This document shows positions 43,438 to 53,642 of a stretch of DNA of 56,253 bases, piece by piece. This DNA comes from Companilactobacillus versmoldensis DSM 14857 = KCTC 3814 (GTDB lineage Bacteria; Bacillota; Bacilli; Lactobacillales; Lactobacillaceae). The position numbers and the translations under genes are program-made. Every line of letters begins with the position of its first letter. Position 1 is the first letter of the stretch. The notes beneath the pieces were generated by a model that had not been told where the DNA came from, made no database searches, and saw only the letters and a program-made list of their open reading frames with translations. The stretch covers positions 1 through 56,253 of the forward strand of contig NZ_AZFA01000015.1 in the NCBI RefSeq assembly GCF_001434295.1. The letters are read 5' to 3'.

Positions 43438-44838
43438 ATGGCAAAATATAAGTTTCAACCTACTGACATCAAAGAGTTGCAAACTAGTTACGACTTGATC
43501 GTCGTCGGTTCCGGTGGCGCTGGTCTGACTAGTGCCTTGCAAGCTCATGAACTAGGTCTTAACCCGGTCATCCTTGAAAAGATGCCGGCTATCGGAGGTA
43601 ACACGACCCGAGCATCTTCAGGAATGAACGCCAGTGAGACTTCAGTCCAGCTCGACCACCGAATTGTCGACAGTATGCAGGATTTCTATGACGATACTTT
43701 CAAAGGCGGCGGCAAAAAGAACAATCCTGAGTTGTTGAAGTATTTCACGACTCATTCAGCCTTAGCTATCGACTGGCTCAAGGAACACAAAATCATCTTG
43801 GATGACCTGACGATCACCGGCGGAATGGGCGTCATGCGGACACATCGCCCAAGCTCAATGGCACCGATCGGTGGCTTTCTAGTGACCGAATTGCTGAAAC
43901 AAATTGAGAAAAACAATATCCCATTATTCAACGATGTCCATGTCAATAAGCTTTTAAAGAGTGATGACCAAATAGCTGGCGTCGAAGTTGACATTGATGC
44001 CAAAACGGTCAATATCAGTGCTCCAGCCGTAATCTTGGCAACTGGTGGTTTTGGTGCCAATCCAGAATTACTAACTAAATATCGTCCAGACCTCAAGGGC
44101 TACAAAACAACTAACCAACCTGGTGCTACTGGTGACGGTATCACTTTAGCCGCCGATGTCGGTGCTAAATTAGTCGATATGGATCAAGTCCAAGTTCATC
44201 CGACTGTTCAACAAGATACTGATCATCCTTACTTGATCGGTGAAGCTGTCCGTGGTGAAGGTGCTATCTTGGTCAATAAAGCTGGAAAACGTTTCGTCAA
44301 CGAGCTCGATACTAGAAAGAACGTTACCGCAGCTATCGATGATCTGAACGAACATGGTGCTTATTTGATCTTTGATCAAGGCATCCGCGACCGGGTCAAA
44401 GCCATCGAATTTTATGACCATATTGGTCTAGTTTCGACTGGCGAAACCTTAGAAAAATTAGCCGCTGAGATCAAACTTCATCCTAAGGCTTTAGAAAAGA
44501 CCGTTTCTGACTGGAACTCCGCTATCGAAACTGGGGATAAAGAGTTCAAACGGACAACAGGCATGGATCGTGGTATCACTACTGGACCTTTCTTCTCGAT
44601 CCACATCGCACCTGCGGTCCACTACACGATGGGTGGCGTTTCGATCGATGATAAGACTGAGGTCTTAGACGAAAAAGGCCATGCTATCAAGGGATTATTT
44701 GCAGCTGGGGAAATTGCCGGAGGTTTACACGGTAATAACCGGATCGGCGGAAACTCGATTGCCGAAACAGTTATCTTTGGGAGACAAGCTGGTCAACAAT
44801 CCTTCAAATATGTACAGCAAGGTCGTGTCTCTAAATAA
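43438..44838 (+). CDS. fumarate reductase flavoprotein (flavocytochrome c type, soluble)
   Basis: Reduces fumarate to succinate, reoxidising a carrier such as NADH/FADH2; no membrane anchor subunits are nearby. 466 residues. The FAD dinucleotide loop is VVGSGGAGLTSALQA (about 22-36), with GGNTTRASSGMNA (about 53-65), substrate-side HPTV (about 257) and RGEGAILVNKAGKRF (about 272). The C-terminal part has FAAGEIAGGLHGNNRIGGNSIAE (split here at the conserved HG...R). No haem-binding CxxCH and no FMN-attachment domain are visible. Confidence 0.88.
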   Translation: MAKYKFQPTDIKELQTSYDLIVVGSGGAGLTSALQAHELGLNPVILEKMPAIGGNTTRASSGMNASETSVQLDHRIVDSMQDFYDDTFKGGGKKNNPELLKYFTTHSALAIDWLKEHKIILDDLTITGGMGVMRTHRPSSMAPIGGFLVTELLKQIEKNNIPLFNDVHVNKLLKSDDQIAGVEVDIDAKTVNISAPAVILATGGFGANPELLTKYRPDLKGYKTTNQPGATGDGITLAADVGAKLVDMDQVQVHPTVQQDTDHPYLIGEAVRGEGAILVNKAGKRFVNELDTRKNVTAAIDDLNEHGAYLIFDQGIRDRVKAIEFYDHIGLVSTGETLEKLAAEIKLHPKALEKTVSDWNSAIETGDKEFKRTTGMDRGITTGPFFSIHIAPAVHYTMGGVSIDDKTEVLDEKGHAIKGLFAAGEIAGGLHGNNRIGGNSIAETVIFGRQAGQQSFKYVQQGRVSK

Positions 44839-44840
44839 TC

Positions 44841-46258
44841 ATGACTCTTGAAAAACTGAATTATCGAAAATTTATTTTACCGATCGTCGTTGGCCTAATT
44901 ATTTGGTTGCTCTCACCATTTAAGCCAGCAGGCGTTTCCTTAGTTGCTTGGCACATGTTTGCTATCTTCGTGGCAACAATCATCGGCTGTATCACTCAGC
45001 CATTACCAATCGGGGCCGTGGCTATCATTGGTTTCACGATCACTGTTTTGACTGGTACGGTCAAAATGGATACTGCTATCGTGGTTTTGGTAATAGCAGT
45101 ATCTGGCTGATTGCGATGGCTTTCTTCATTTCTCGAGGTTTCATCAAAACTGGACTTGGGAAACGGATTGCCGTCCTCTTCGTCAGGATGTTCGGTAAAA
45201 GCACTTTAGGACTATCTTATTCACTCCTCGGTGTCGACTTAGTCCTTGCTCCTGCTACACCAAGTAACACCGCTCGTGCCGGTGGTATTATGTATCCGAT
45301 CATCAAATCTTTAGCTGAAGAATTTGGTTCGGATCCGAAAAAAGGCACTGAACGAAAAATGGGATCATTCTTGATCTTCTCGGAATTCCATGGTGACATG
45401 ATCACCGCTGCCATGTTCTTGACTGCCATGGCCGGAAACCCTTTGGCACAGTCGTTGGCTGGTCAAATGGGGGTTAAGATCTCTTGGATGAACTGGTTCC
45501 TCGCCGGTATCGTCCCTGGTCTAGTTTCTTTGATTGTTATCCCATTTGTGATCTACAAAATGTTCCCACCTGAAATCAAGAAAACACCTGATGCCAAAGG
45601 TTGGGCCGATAAACAATTGAGTCAAATGGGTAAATTCAGTTTACCTGAAAAGTTGATGTCAGTTATCTTCGTCATCGCCCTACTACTTTGGATCCTCGGT
45701 GGTGTGCTTGGGATCGATGCAACACTTACCGCCTTCATCGCCTTAACGCTCTTGATCCTTTCTGGGATCTTGTCTTGGAAAGATATCCTGAATGAATCAG
45801 GTGCTTGGAACACTTTGGTCTGGTTCTCAGTCCTAGTCATGATGGCTTCACAACTCAACAAATTAGGTTTCATCCCTTGGTTGAGCAATGCCATCGGTGG
45901 CAGTCTTAAAGGAATGAATTGGATCTTTGTTTTGATCATTTTATTACTTGCTTACTTCTATACTCATTATCTATTCGCTAGTTCGACCGCTCACATTTCA
46001 GCAATGTACAGTGCCTTTCTAGCGGTCGCTATTTCAGCAGGTGTCCCACCGATGCTTGGTGCCTTGATGCTTGGTTTCTTCGGAAATCTCTGTTCATCAA
46101 CGACTCACTATAGTAACGGTCCTGCTCCGATCCTATACGGATCTGGTTACGTCAAGCAAAGCGAATGGTGGAGAATGAACTTGATTCTCGGTATAATTTA
46201 CTTTGTTATCTGGATCGTCATCGGTTCAGGTTGGATGAAACTAATCGGTATGTGGTAA
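44841..46258 (+). pseudogene. DASS-family dicarboxylate transporter with a 1-nt deletion
   Basis: Divalent anion:Na+ or exchange transporter (SodiT1/YflS-like), probably malate or fumarate in and succinate out given its neighbours. The first frame from ATG 44841 ends at 45110; the homologous protein continues from 45081 in another frame (GFGNSSIWLIAMAFF). Adding one base at about 45080 gives MDTAI-S-GFGNSS and 472 residues, the normal length. Later motifs are intact: LAPATPSNTARAGGI (the first SNT signature), the second SST signature, and TTHYSNGPAP. Frameshift or sequencing error. Confidence 0.82.
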
Positions 46259-46273
46259 AAAATGGAGGACAAT

Positions 46274-47185
46274 ATGAACACGAGGGACTTGGATTATTTT
46301 AAAAAATTGGTCGAGAAGAAGAATTTCACCGAAGTGGCTGAAATCTTCCACGTTTCTCAACCAACCATCACCCAAGCCATTCGACGTTTAGAAAAAGAGT
46401 TTGATACCAAACTGATCACCATTGATCGAGTCCATCAAAAAAACGAGATCACCCGTACCGGCAAATTGCTGTTCGAAAAATCTAAACGGATCCAAAAGGA
46501 CCTGGCACTTGCCCATAAAGAAATCCAAGCAGCTAAATGTCAGAAGATCCGCTTTGGACTGCCGCCAATCATTGGTAGTCTGTATTTTCCCCAAGTAGTC
46601 GGCAAGTTAGCTCAGGCCAACATTTTGGATAAATTGAATATGATTGAAAGTGGCTCGCATTCATTGTTGAAACAGCTACAAGATGGCGATATCGACATTG
46701 CGGCCATTGGTTCGCTTTTGCCGATCAACAACCCACATTTGATGGCAAAACACTTAGGCACCCGTCCTTTCAAACTCATCGTCAGTAAAAATCATCCCTT
46801 GGCCAAATCAAGTCAACCTGTCGATTTTCGCGATTTGTCCGAGGAGAAATTCATCGGGTTCGCCGGTCAGTTCATTCACGGTCAAATCATGCAAGACTAT
46901 ATCGACCACACCGGTATCAAACCTGAGATCATCCAACGAACGCCTGATATCTCGTGGTATAAGAGTTTGATCCGGGCTAACATCGGCATCGGCATTTTAG
47001 TCGGCGACGAGATCAATCAATATGACCATAATATTGTTAGTTTGGACATCAAAAATCCTTTACCAGAAAACTTCAATGTTTCCATCTTCTATCGTAATGG
47101 TTACGTCCTCAAGGATGATGAACAGAAGTTGCTCGAGATCCTCGAAAAAATGGATATTGAACATATCTCAAAAGATCATTATTAA
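46274..47185 (+). CDS. LysR-family regulator of the fumarate cassette
   Basis: 303 residues: N-terminal winged helix (DLDYFKKLVEKKNFTEVAEIFHVSQPTITQAIRRLEKEF, divided around the SQPTITQ recognition helix) and a two-lobed effector domain. It is the last gene of fumC-frd-transporter on the same strand, so it probably responds to a C4 acid and controls these genes (inference). The ATG at 46274 is chosen since GGAGG lies 5 nt upstream; an in-frame ATG 12 nt earlier overlaps that site. Confidence 0.83.
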   Translation: MNTRDLDYFKKLVEKKNFTEVAEIFHVSQPTITQAIRRLEKEFDTKLITIDRVHQKNEITRTGKLLFEKSKRIQKDLALAHKEIQAAKCQKIRFGLPPIIGSLYFPQVVGKLAQANILDKLNMIESGSHSLLKQLQDGDIDIAAIGSLLPINNPHLMAKHLGTRPFKLIVSKNHPLAKSSQPVDFRDLSEEKFIGFAGQFIHGQIMQDYIDHTGIKPEIIQRTPDISWYKSLIRANIGIGILVGDEINQYDHNIVSLDIKNPLPENFNVSIFYRNGYVLKDDEQKLLEILEKMDIEHISKDHY

Positions 47186-47231
47186 AAAATAACCACTATT
47201 TGAATAAATTTCAAATAGTGGTTATTTTTTT
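47185..47231. terminator. bidirectional intrinsic terminator
   Basis: AAATAACCACTATTTGA...TCAAATAGTGGTTATTT with T run, between two convergent LysR genes. Confidence 0.87.
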
Positions 47232-48157
47232 GTATCATCGATTATTTCGAAACCGTAACCGCGGATATGTTCTTTGAGCATTTCTAAATATGACTGAGCT
47301 ATCGGACTCAATTGCGCCTGACTGTGCTTGATCCAGCCTAAGGTCATTGAATCATCGACTTCTAAAGGTATCGCCACGATCTTGTCATCATTCAACTTAC
47401 TACTGATGATTCCTGAACTGATGGTATAGCCGTTCAAACCGACCATCAAATTGAAAATCGTTGCTCGATCGCTGACCTTGATATTTTTCTTGCGGACGAG
47501 AGTACTTAAGATTTCCTCAGCAAAATAAAATGAGTTATTATCGCCCTGTTCATATGACAAATAAGGATAATCTTCTAAGTCATCTAAGGTGACCGATTTT
47601 TTCTTAGTCAAGGGATTTGGACGACCGACGAAAACGTGTGGTAGCGCCTTGAACAGTGGCGTAAATTCCAAATCATGTTCTTTGAACAGCTTATCCATGA
47701 TCTGATGATTGAATTCGTTCAAATACAAGATACCGATCTCACTTTTAAAACTGGTCAAGTCAGTCAAGATATTGCGAGTTTCTGTTTCTCGTAAAGTGAA
47801 TTGGTATTCGTCAGCTTTGACCGTTTTGATCAATTCCACGAAGGCATGGACCACAAAGGCATAGTGCTGGGCTGAAACTGAAAATGACTGTTTACGAATA
47901 GCATTTTTTTGATAATGCCCTTCTAATAACTGAACTTGATCGAGGACTTGCCGAGCATAGACCATGAATTCACGACCTTCGTCAGTTAAAGTCGCTCCCA
48001 ATTTGCTTCGCAATAAGATCTGAATATTCATTTCTTTTTCCAATTCTTTGATTGCCTTGGACAAACTTGGCTGGGTCAGATAAAGCTGTTTAGCTGCTTC
48101 ATTGATCGAACCTGTTTTGACGATCGTTTCTAAATATTCTAGTTGTTGGATTCGCAT
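47222..48157 (-). CDS. LysR-family regulator, MetR/MtaR-like, of methionine genes
   Basis: 311 residues with a classic LysR helix-turn-helix (SINEAAKQLYLTQPSLSKAIKELE region, about residues 17-40) and an effector-binding domain. It is divergent from metE-metF, and a Met-box-like palindrome lies between. LysR regulators of this kind (MtaR, MetR, CmbR) activate methionine or cysteine genes in Lactobacillales. The assignment rests on position plus the site. ATG start. Confidence 0.8.
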   Translation of the reverse strand: MRIQQLEYLETIVKTGSINEAAKQLYLTQPSLSKAIKELEKEMNIQILLRSKLGATLTDEGREFMVYARQVLDQVQLLEGHYQKNAIRKQSFSVSAQHYAFVVHAFVELIKTVKADEYQFTLRETETRNILTDLTSFKSEIGILYLNEFNHQIMDKLFKEHDLEFTPLFKALPHVFVGRPNPLTKKKSVTLDDLEDYPYLSYEQGDNNSFYFAEEILSTLVRKKNIKVSDRATIFNLMVGLNGYTISSGIISSKLNDDKIVAIPLEVDDSMTLGWIKHSQAQLSPIAQSYLEMLKEHIRGYGFEIIDDTKK

Positions 48158-48195
48158 AGGTCACCTCCAAATTTTTTCTTAAGTATACGTCATCT

Positions 48196-48212
48196 TATAA
48201 CTTAAAACTATA
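48196..48212. promoter_or_regulatory. Met-box-like LysR operator upstream of metE
   Basis: TATAACTTAAAACTATA agrees at 14 of 17 positions with the Streptococcus MtaR/MetR Met-box TATAGTTTSAAACTATA (recalled consensus). It lies about 90 bp upstream of metE, a usual activator distance. Confidence 0.6.
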
Positions 48213-48299
48213 ACGCGTACATATTTTTAGCAGTTATTCAATAAGCAAATATGGTGTTATCTTATATCCAACGACTACTACTCTAAAGGGGACTTATTT

Positions 48300-50558
48300 A
48301 TGACAACATCAATTATTGGTTTTCCTCGGATCGGCGAAAACCGTGAACTCAAATATGCTACAGAGAAATATTGGAAGGACGAGATCAGTGCCGAACAGTT
48401 ACAAGAAACTGCCAAAGAATTGCGTTTGAAGCACTGGAACTTGGTCAAAGATGCCGGGATCGACGAAATACCCAGTAATGACTTTTCTTTCTTTGACAAC
48501 ACTTTGGATACAGCTTGCTTATTCAATATCATCCCTGAAGATGTTAAAGAACTAGGGCTTTCCGAACTGGATCAATATTTTGCTCTCGCACGTGGTTACC
48601 ATGGACCAAAAGGTGACTTCAAAGCCTTGCCAATGAAGAAATGGTACAACACCAACTACCATTATTTGGTACCTCAATTTTTCAAAGATACGAAGATTGA
48701 ATTGAATGCTCACAAGATCATCGACGGATTTTTGGAAGCAAAGGACGCTAGAATTACTACTAGACCAGTTATCGTTGGTCCTTTCACGTTGTTGAGCATC
48801 AGTGAATTTCATGATACTAAAGCTGATTTACTTTACGATCAATTGGTCGACACTTATAAGGTCTTGTTCGACCAACTGGAACAAGCTGGAGCTGAATGGA
48901 TCCAACTGGACGAGCCTGAACTGGTCAAAGATGTGACTGGTGACAAGTATCAACTTTTCAAGAAGATCTATAAGGAACTATTGAAGGATCATCCTAAAAT
49001 CAAAATTTTACTGCAGACTTATTTTGGCGATGTCCGTGATGTTTACGAAGATTTAATCAACTTGCCGGTACAGGCTATCGGCTTAGGCTTTCACGAAGGT
49101 CGTAAAACCGCTGAATTAGTTAAGTCACATTTCCCTGATGACAAGATTTTATTTGCTGGCGTGGTCAATGGAAAAAATATTTGGCGTAACCATTACGAGC
49201 AAACGATTAACTTGTTAAAATCATTGCAAGTCAAGAATTTGGTCATCTCGACGTCTTGCTCGCTACTGCATGTACCTTACACCGTCAAAAATGAACTTTT
49301 TGCTCCCGAGATCAAAAATCACTTTGCTTTTGCCGAAGAGAAATTGACTGAACTAACTGAATTACAGGCAATTCTTGATGGTGCTGGTTCAGAAGCCTTA
49401 CGACGCAATCAAGCTCTATTTGCTAAACCTCGAGTTCAAGAAAATCCCGCTGTAAAACAACGTGTTGAGGCTTTAAATGAAGACTCATTCGTTCGTCATC
49501 CTGATTTGGAAGAACGAGCTAAGATTCAAAAGGCTGAATTCGACTTACCACTATTACCAACTACGACTATTGGCTCATTCCCACAAACGCGTGAAGTCAG
49601 ACGAACTCGGGCTCAATTTAGAAAGCACGAGATCACTCAAGAACAATACGACGACTTCATTGCTAGTCACATTGACGAATGGCTCAAGTGGCAAGAAGAT
49701 ATCGGGCTCGACGTCTTAGTCCACGGTGAATTCGAAAGAAACGACATGGTCGAATATTTCGGTCAAAATCTCGATGGTTATTTGTTCAGCAAAAACGGTT
49801 GGGTCCAATCATACGGCACTAGAGGCGTTAAACCGCCAATCATCTGGGGCGACGTGGCCCGTAACCAACCGATCACCGTCAAATGGTCGACCTACGCTCA
49901 AAGCCAGACTGACAAGATCGTCAAAGGTATGTTGACTGGACCAGTGACGATCCTGAATTGGTCCTTCCCACGTGAAGATATTTCTCAACGTGAATCGACC
50001 ATTCAAATCGCCCTAGCAATCCAAGACGAAGTTCTCGACTTGGAGAAAAACGGCATCAAAATCATCCAGATCGACGAAGCTGCATTGCGAGAAAAACTGC
50101 CATTGCGTAAGTCCGACTGGTACTCCGAATATCTGGACTGGGCAATTCCCGCTTTCCGCTTAGTTCATAGTCAAGTTCAACCCGAAACACAGATCCATAC
50201 CCACATGTGCTATAGCGAATTTACTGATATTATTCCTGCTATCCAAAATATGGATGCTGACGTTATTTCCTTTGAAGCTTCACGTTCCAACTTAGAGATC
50301 CTCGATGCTCTGCAACAGGAGCATTTCAAGCTCCAAGTTGGACCAGGAGTTTATGACATTCATTCACCACGTATCCCTTCAGTCGAAGAGATCAAAAACA
50401 CTATCCACAAGATCTTGCAGAAAGTCCCTGAACAAAAGGTTTGGATCAATCCCGACTGTGGTTTGAAGACTCGTGGTGTCGAAGAAGCTAAAGCTAGTGT
50501 GGAGAATTTAACGAAGGCTGCTCAAGAAGTACGTGAGGAAGCCAAGGAGAAACTGTAA
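48300..50558 (+). CDS. metE: cobalamin-independent methionine synthase
   Basis: Transfers a methyl group from methyltetrahydrofolate-triglutamate to homocysteine. 752 residues, full length: two fused barrels. Zinc ligands in the C-terminal half are visible as HTHMCYSEF (about 640) and [10 protein letters not shown] (about 725). The N-terminal half starts [14 protein letters not shown], as in MetE. GGGG precedes the ATG. metF starts 1 nt after its stop. Confidence 0.96.
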   Translation: MTTSIIGFPRIGENRELKYATEKYWKDEISAEQLQETAKELRLKHWNLVKDAGIDEIPSNDFSFFDNTLDTACLFNIIPEDVKELGLSELDQYFALARGYHGPKGDFKALPMKKWYNTNYHYLVPQFFKDTKIELNAHKIIDGFLEAKDARITTRPVIVGPFTLLSISEFHDTKADLLYDQLVDTYKVLFDQLEQAGAEWIQLDEPELVKDVTGDKYQLFKKIYKELLKDHPKIKILLQTYFGDVRDVYEDLINLPVQAIGLGFHEGRKTAELVKSHFPDDKILFAGVVNGKNIWRNHYEQTINLLKSLQVKNLVISTSCSLLHVPYTVKNELFAPEIKNHFAFAEEKLTELTELQAILDGAGSEALRRNQALFAKPRVQENPAVKQRVEALNEDSFVRHPDLEERAKIQKAEFDLPLLPTTTIGSFPQTREVRRTRAQFRKHEITQEQYDDFIASHIDEWLKWQEDIGLDVLVHGEFERNDMVEYFGQNLDGYLFSKNGWVQSYGTRGVKPPIIWGDVARNQPITVKWSTYAQSQTDKIVKGMLTGPVTILNWSFPREDISQRESTIQIALAIQDEVLDLEKNGIKIIQIDEAALREKLPLRKSDWYSEYLDWAIPAFRLVHSQVQPETQIHTHMCYSEFTDIIPAIQNMDADVISFEASRSNLEILDALQQEHFKLQVGPGVYDIHSPRIPSVEEIKNTIHKILQKVPEQKVWINPDCGLKTRGVEEAKASVENLTKAAQEVREEAKEKL

Positions 50559-50559
50559 T

Positions 50560-51441
50560 ATGGCAAAGAAGAATACTGGACCTCGCTTGTCATTTGAAGT
50601 CTTTCCACCAAATTCACAAGGTGGGGTCGACAAACTAACTGATACATTAGATGAATTGAAGAACCTTGATCCAAGCTTTATCAGCGTCACTTGTAGCAAC
50701 CATAAACTAAATTACGAAAAAACTACCATTGATCTCGCCAAATATGTCCACGACAAATTAAAATGTTCGACGATGGTCCATATGCCAGCCGCTTACGTCA
50801 CCAAAAAACAAGTCAGCCGGATCTTGGACCAGTTAGAAGCGATGAACATCAACCAAGTCCTAGCTTTACGAGGTGACATCATCGACGGATACGTTCCGGA
50901 AAAAGATTTCCGCTATGCCAGCGACCTGACGCGCTTTATCAAACAAGAAAAACCCAACTTCCAAGTTTCTGGCGCTTGTTATCCTGAAGTCCATCCTGAC
51001 TCCGATAATCGGATCGATGATATCAAACATCTTAAAGCTAAGGTCGATGCTGGTTGTGGCCAATTGATCTCACAACTTTTCTATGATAATGAACAGTTTT
51101 ATCATTTCCAAGAAGAGTGTGCGATTGCTGACATCAACGTACCGATTTTGGCTGGGATCATGCCGATCATCAATCGTAAGCAAGCTCTACACGTGATCGA
51201 GAATTGCTCAGCTCATCTTCCAAAAAAATTTGTGGCCATTCTCGAAAAATACCAAGATAATCCAGTTGCTTTAAAATAAGCCGGCATGGCATACGCAATC
51301 GATCAAATCGTTGACTTGGTCACTAACGACGTCGACGGCATCCATCTTTACACGATGAATAAATCCGACACCGCTCGACACATTTACGACAATACGATTT
51401 CCCTTTTCGCTCAACCGACCGATAATTTAACACGTTCCTAA
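50560..51441 (+). pseudogene. metF: methylenetetrahydrofolate reductase with in-frame stop
   Basis: Supplies methyltetrahydrofolate to MetE. Start ATG 50560 with AAGGAG inside the metE end. MetF motifs are present: SFEVFPP (about 10-16), LALRGD (about 106) and SQLFYD (about 171). A TAA at 51277-51279 (codon 240) stops translation after NPVALK. The same frame then continues AGMAYAIDQIVDL and GIHLYTMNKSDTAR to a second stop at 51439-51441, matching the conserved MetF C-terminus; full length would be about 292. A single GAA to TAA change would explain it. MetF loss would make MetE dependent on another methyl source. Confidence 0.85.
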
Positions 51442-51471
51442 AAGCCTGAAAATTTTGATTCAGGCTTTTTT
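51441..51471 (+). terminator. intrinsic terminator after metE-metF
   Basis: AAAGCCTGA / TCAGGCTTT with a 10-nt loop and TTT, immediately after the distal metF stop. Confidence 0.87.
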
Positions 51472-51546
51472 GCTGCTGTTTGGTCCTACACAGATTTCAC
51501 AAAGTAAATTATAATAATGATAATCTATGGAGGAAGCCTTATTGCT

Positions 51547-52302
51547 ATGAATCAATCACAACCAATCAAAGATTTATCGATCAATGTCGTCAATATCATC
51601 TGGAGTTTCGATCCAGAAAGTGAAAAAGTCCTCGTCTTATTAGTCCAAAGTTCTCTGGAGCCTAATATCGGTCGCTGGGGACTGCCCGCAACTAGACTCC
51701 GCAGTGACGAAAGTGCTGATGATGCCTCACTGCGCTTGATCCGTGAAAAAATCGGTCTCGACTTACCAAATTTTTACACCGAACAACTAGCCACCTTTAG
51801 CAACATCAATCGGTCGAACAAAGGCCGCAATATTGCCTTGACGTACATGACATACCTGCCGTCCGCTCCCAAATTGACGGCTGGTTACGGAGCCAAACAG
51901 GCTGAATGGTTTTCAGTCGGTCATCTTAAACAGCAATACACTTTAAATTACGGAAATTTGACCTTCAAGACTCTCGAAGATGAAATTTCTGAAGATGAAT
52001 TTTATCAACAACTTCCTCAAGCTGATCAAGAAGAAAATTTGATCTCAGATTACTCCTTGATCCTGCGTCAAGCATTCAGACGTATCACTAATCGACTCGA
52101 CTATTTACCCACCATCCTACTAATTCTCGGTCAAAATTTTACACTCAAACAAGCTCGGATCGTCTATGCTGCTTTCTTAAAAGAATCTGTTGCAAATATC
52201 GATAATTCCAATTTTAGAAAGACCCACGTCCACTTGTTTCAAGAGGTTGGCGTCAGACACGGCAAGAGTGGTCGGCCGGCAAAACTTTATCGCTTGAAAT
52301 GA
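51547..52302 (+). CDS. nrtR: NrtR-like NUDIX transcriptional regulator
   Basis: 251 residues: a NUDIX-fold sensor domain (about 10-150) and a C-terminal winged helix (about 165-250, RHGKSGRPAKLYRLK at the end). The Nudix box is degenerate (REKIG in place of REUxEExG), as expected for a domain that binds ADP-ribose rather than hydrolyses it. NrtR proteins repress NAD-synthesis and niacin uptake genes (family knowledge); the next gene looks like niaP and a perfect palindrome lies between. The ATG at 51547 has GGAGGA 12 nt upstream, slightly long; the more upstream ATG has no site. Confidence 0.8.
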   Translation: MNQSQPIKDLSINVVNIIWSFDPESEKVLVLLVQSSLEPNIGRWGLPATRLRSDESADDASLRLIREKIGLDLPNFYTEQLATFSNINRSNKGRNIALTYMTYLPSAPKLTAGYGAKQAEWFSVGHLKQQYTLNYGNLTFKTLEDEISEDEFYQQLPQADQEENLISDYSLILRQAFRRITNRLDYLPTILLILGQNFTLKQARIVYAAFLKESVANIDNSNFRKTHVHLFQEVGVRHGKSGRPAKLYRLK

Positions 52303-52344
52303 TTGCTTGACCCCTAACATGACTCGTGGTAGTCTTGTTTTAAT

Positions 52345-52373
52345 CTATTAAAGGTAAATTTTACCTTTAATAG
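52345..52373. promoter_or_regulatory. 29-bp perfect palindrome, probable NrtR operator
   Basis: Arms CTATTAAAGGTAAA and TTTACCTTTAATAG around one central T, 40 bp before the niaP start. Length and place fit the operator of the NUDIX regulator encoded just upstream. Confidence 0.75.
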
Positions 52374-52412
52374 AAATAATTGATTTTCTTTATAAATTTT
52401 GGAGGTATTATC

Positions 52413-53597
52413 TTGGAAACAACACAGCAAAATAGTGGTATCAAGCTGTTGATGGTCATTGGTACTGCTTGGCTTTTTGATGCTGCTGATGTGGCATTAT
52501 TGTCGTTTATCATGCCCCTGATCAAAGGTGAATGGCGCTTGACCGATGGCCAAGTTGGTCTAGTTAGTTCGATCACGACGGTCGGTATGATGATCGGTGC
52601 GGTCCTTTTTGGTTATCTGGCGGACCGTTTTGGCAAAAAGAACATTATCATCGTTACCCTGCTGATTTTCTCAATCAGTAATTTGGCTCTGGCCTTTACG
52701 CAGGACGTCTCGCAATTCCTGTTAGTCCGTTTCGTTACTGGTATCGGTCTTGGTGGTGAATTACCAGTTGCAACAACTATCATCGCTGACGCTTTTACTG
52801 GTCACAAACGCTCACGGATGCTAATCTTAGTCGATAGTTTTTGGGCAATCGGTTGGATCTTTGCGTCACTTTTAGCTTTCTTATTCATGCCCCACTTCGG
52901 TTGGCGTCCAACTGTAATCGTTACTTCATTGATGGCTGTTTATACATTAGTTATCCGTCGTCATTTACCAGATGAGACTAATGTCAAAAACGAAAAGCTC
53001 AATGTTAAATATGCTTTCACACAAATTTGGTCAAAAGAATTTTGGCGGACGACACTTTGCTTAAGTATCATGTGGTTCGTGATCATGTTCGTTTATTACG
53101 GATTATTCTTATGGCTACCAAGTGTTTTGATCAAACGTGGATTCTCAGTCGTTCATAGTTTCGGCTATACGTTATTGATGAGTTTTGCTCAATTGCCAGG
53201 CTACTTCTTAGCAGCTTATTTGATGGGTAAAATCAGTCGTAAAACAGTTATGGCGATTTACCTAGTAGGTACTATGATCGGTGCCTTCCTCTTTGGAACA
53301 GCTCAAACAACTTGGTTAGTAATTGCCAGTGCAGCCATGCTGTCATTCTTCACCCTAGGTGCATGGGGAATCATGATTGCTCTGACACCAACCCAATATC
53401 CAATGGAACTTCGTGGTATGGGTATCGGCTTTACGCAATCAATCGGAAGAATCGGTGCCACAATCGGACCTTACCTGATCGGTATGTCATTAGGTTTAGG
53501 AATCTCCATCACCACCATCTTCTTCTACTTCATCGTTGCTTTAGTAATCGGCCTGATCGTCTTAGCCTTCGGATTAGTCGACAAAGACCAAGTATAA
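52413..53597 (+). CDS. niaP: NiaP-like niacin transporter (MFS)
   Basis: 394 residues, 12 spans. It resembles NiaP of B. subtilis (YceI) as I remember it: WLFDAADVALLSFIMPLI (about 20-37), GYLADRFGKKN (motif A, about 68-78), GIGLGGELPVATT (about 111-123), YYGLFLWLPSVLIKRGFS (about 228-245) and FAQLPGYFLAAYL (about 257-269). It imports nicotinate/nicotinamide for NAD salvage. The start is TTG at 52413 because GGAGG lies 7 nt before it. An aromatic-acid transporter of the same superfamily is the alternative; the NrtR-like neighbour favours niacin. Confidence 0.8.
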   Translation: METTQQNSGIKLLMVIGTAWLFDAADVALLSFIMPLIKGEWRLTDGQVGLVSSITTVGMMIGAVLFGYLADRFGKKNIIIVTLLIFSISNLALAFTQDVSQFLLVRFVTGIGLGGELPVATTIIADAFTGHKRSRMLILVDSFWAIGWIFASLLAFLFMPHFGWRPTVIVTSLMAVYTLVIRRHLPDETNVKNEKLNVKYAFTQIWSKEFWRTTLCLSIMWFVIMFVYYGLFLWLPSVLIKRGFSVVHSFGYTLLMSFAQLPGYFLAAYLMGKISRKTVMAIYLVGTMIGAFLFGTAQTTWLVIASAAMLSFFTLGAWGIMIALTPTQYPMELRGMGIGFTQSIGRIGATIGPYLIGMSLGLGISITTIFFYFIVALVIGLIVLAFGLVDKDQV

Positions 53598-53640
53598 AAA
53601 AATGTGTTAAGTTCATTGTGTGAACTTAACACATTTTTGC
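53597..53640. terminator. bidirectional intrinsic terminator
   Basis: AAATGTGTTAAGTTCA / TGAACTTAACACATTT, 16-bp perfect stem with flanking A and T runs, between convergent genes. Confidence 0.9.
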
Positions 53641-53642
53641 TT

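Noticed and set aside
48158-48299. S-box or T-box leader before metE
   Set aside because: Too short and lacks the AGGGTGG T-box core and S-box landmarks; a LysR Met-box explains the control better.
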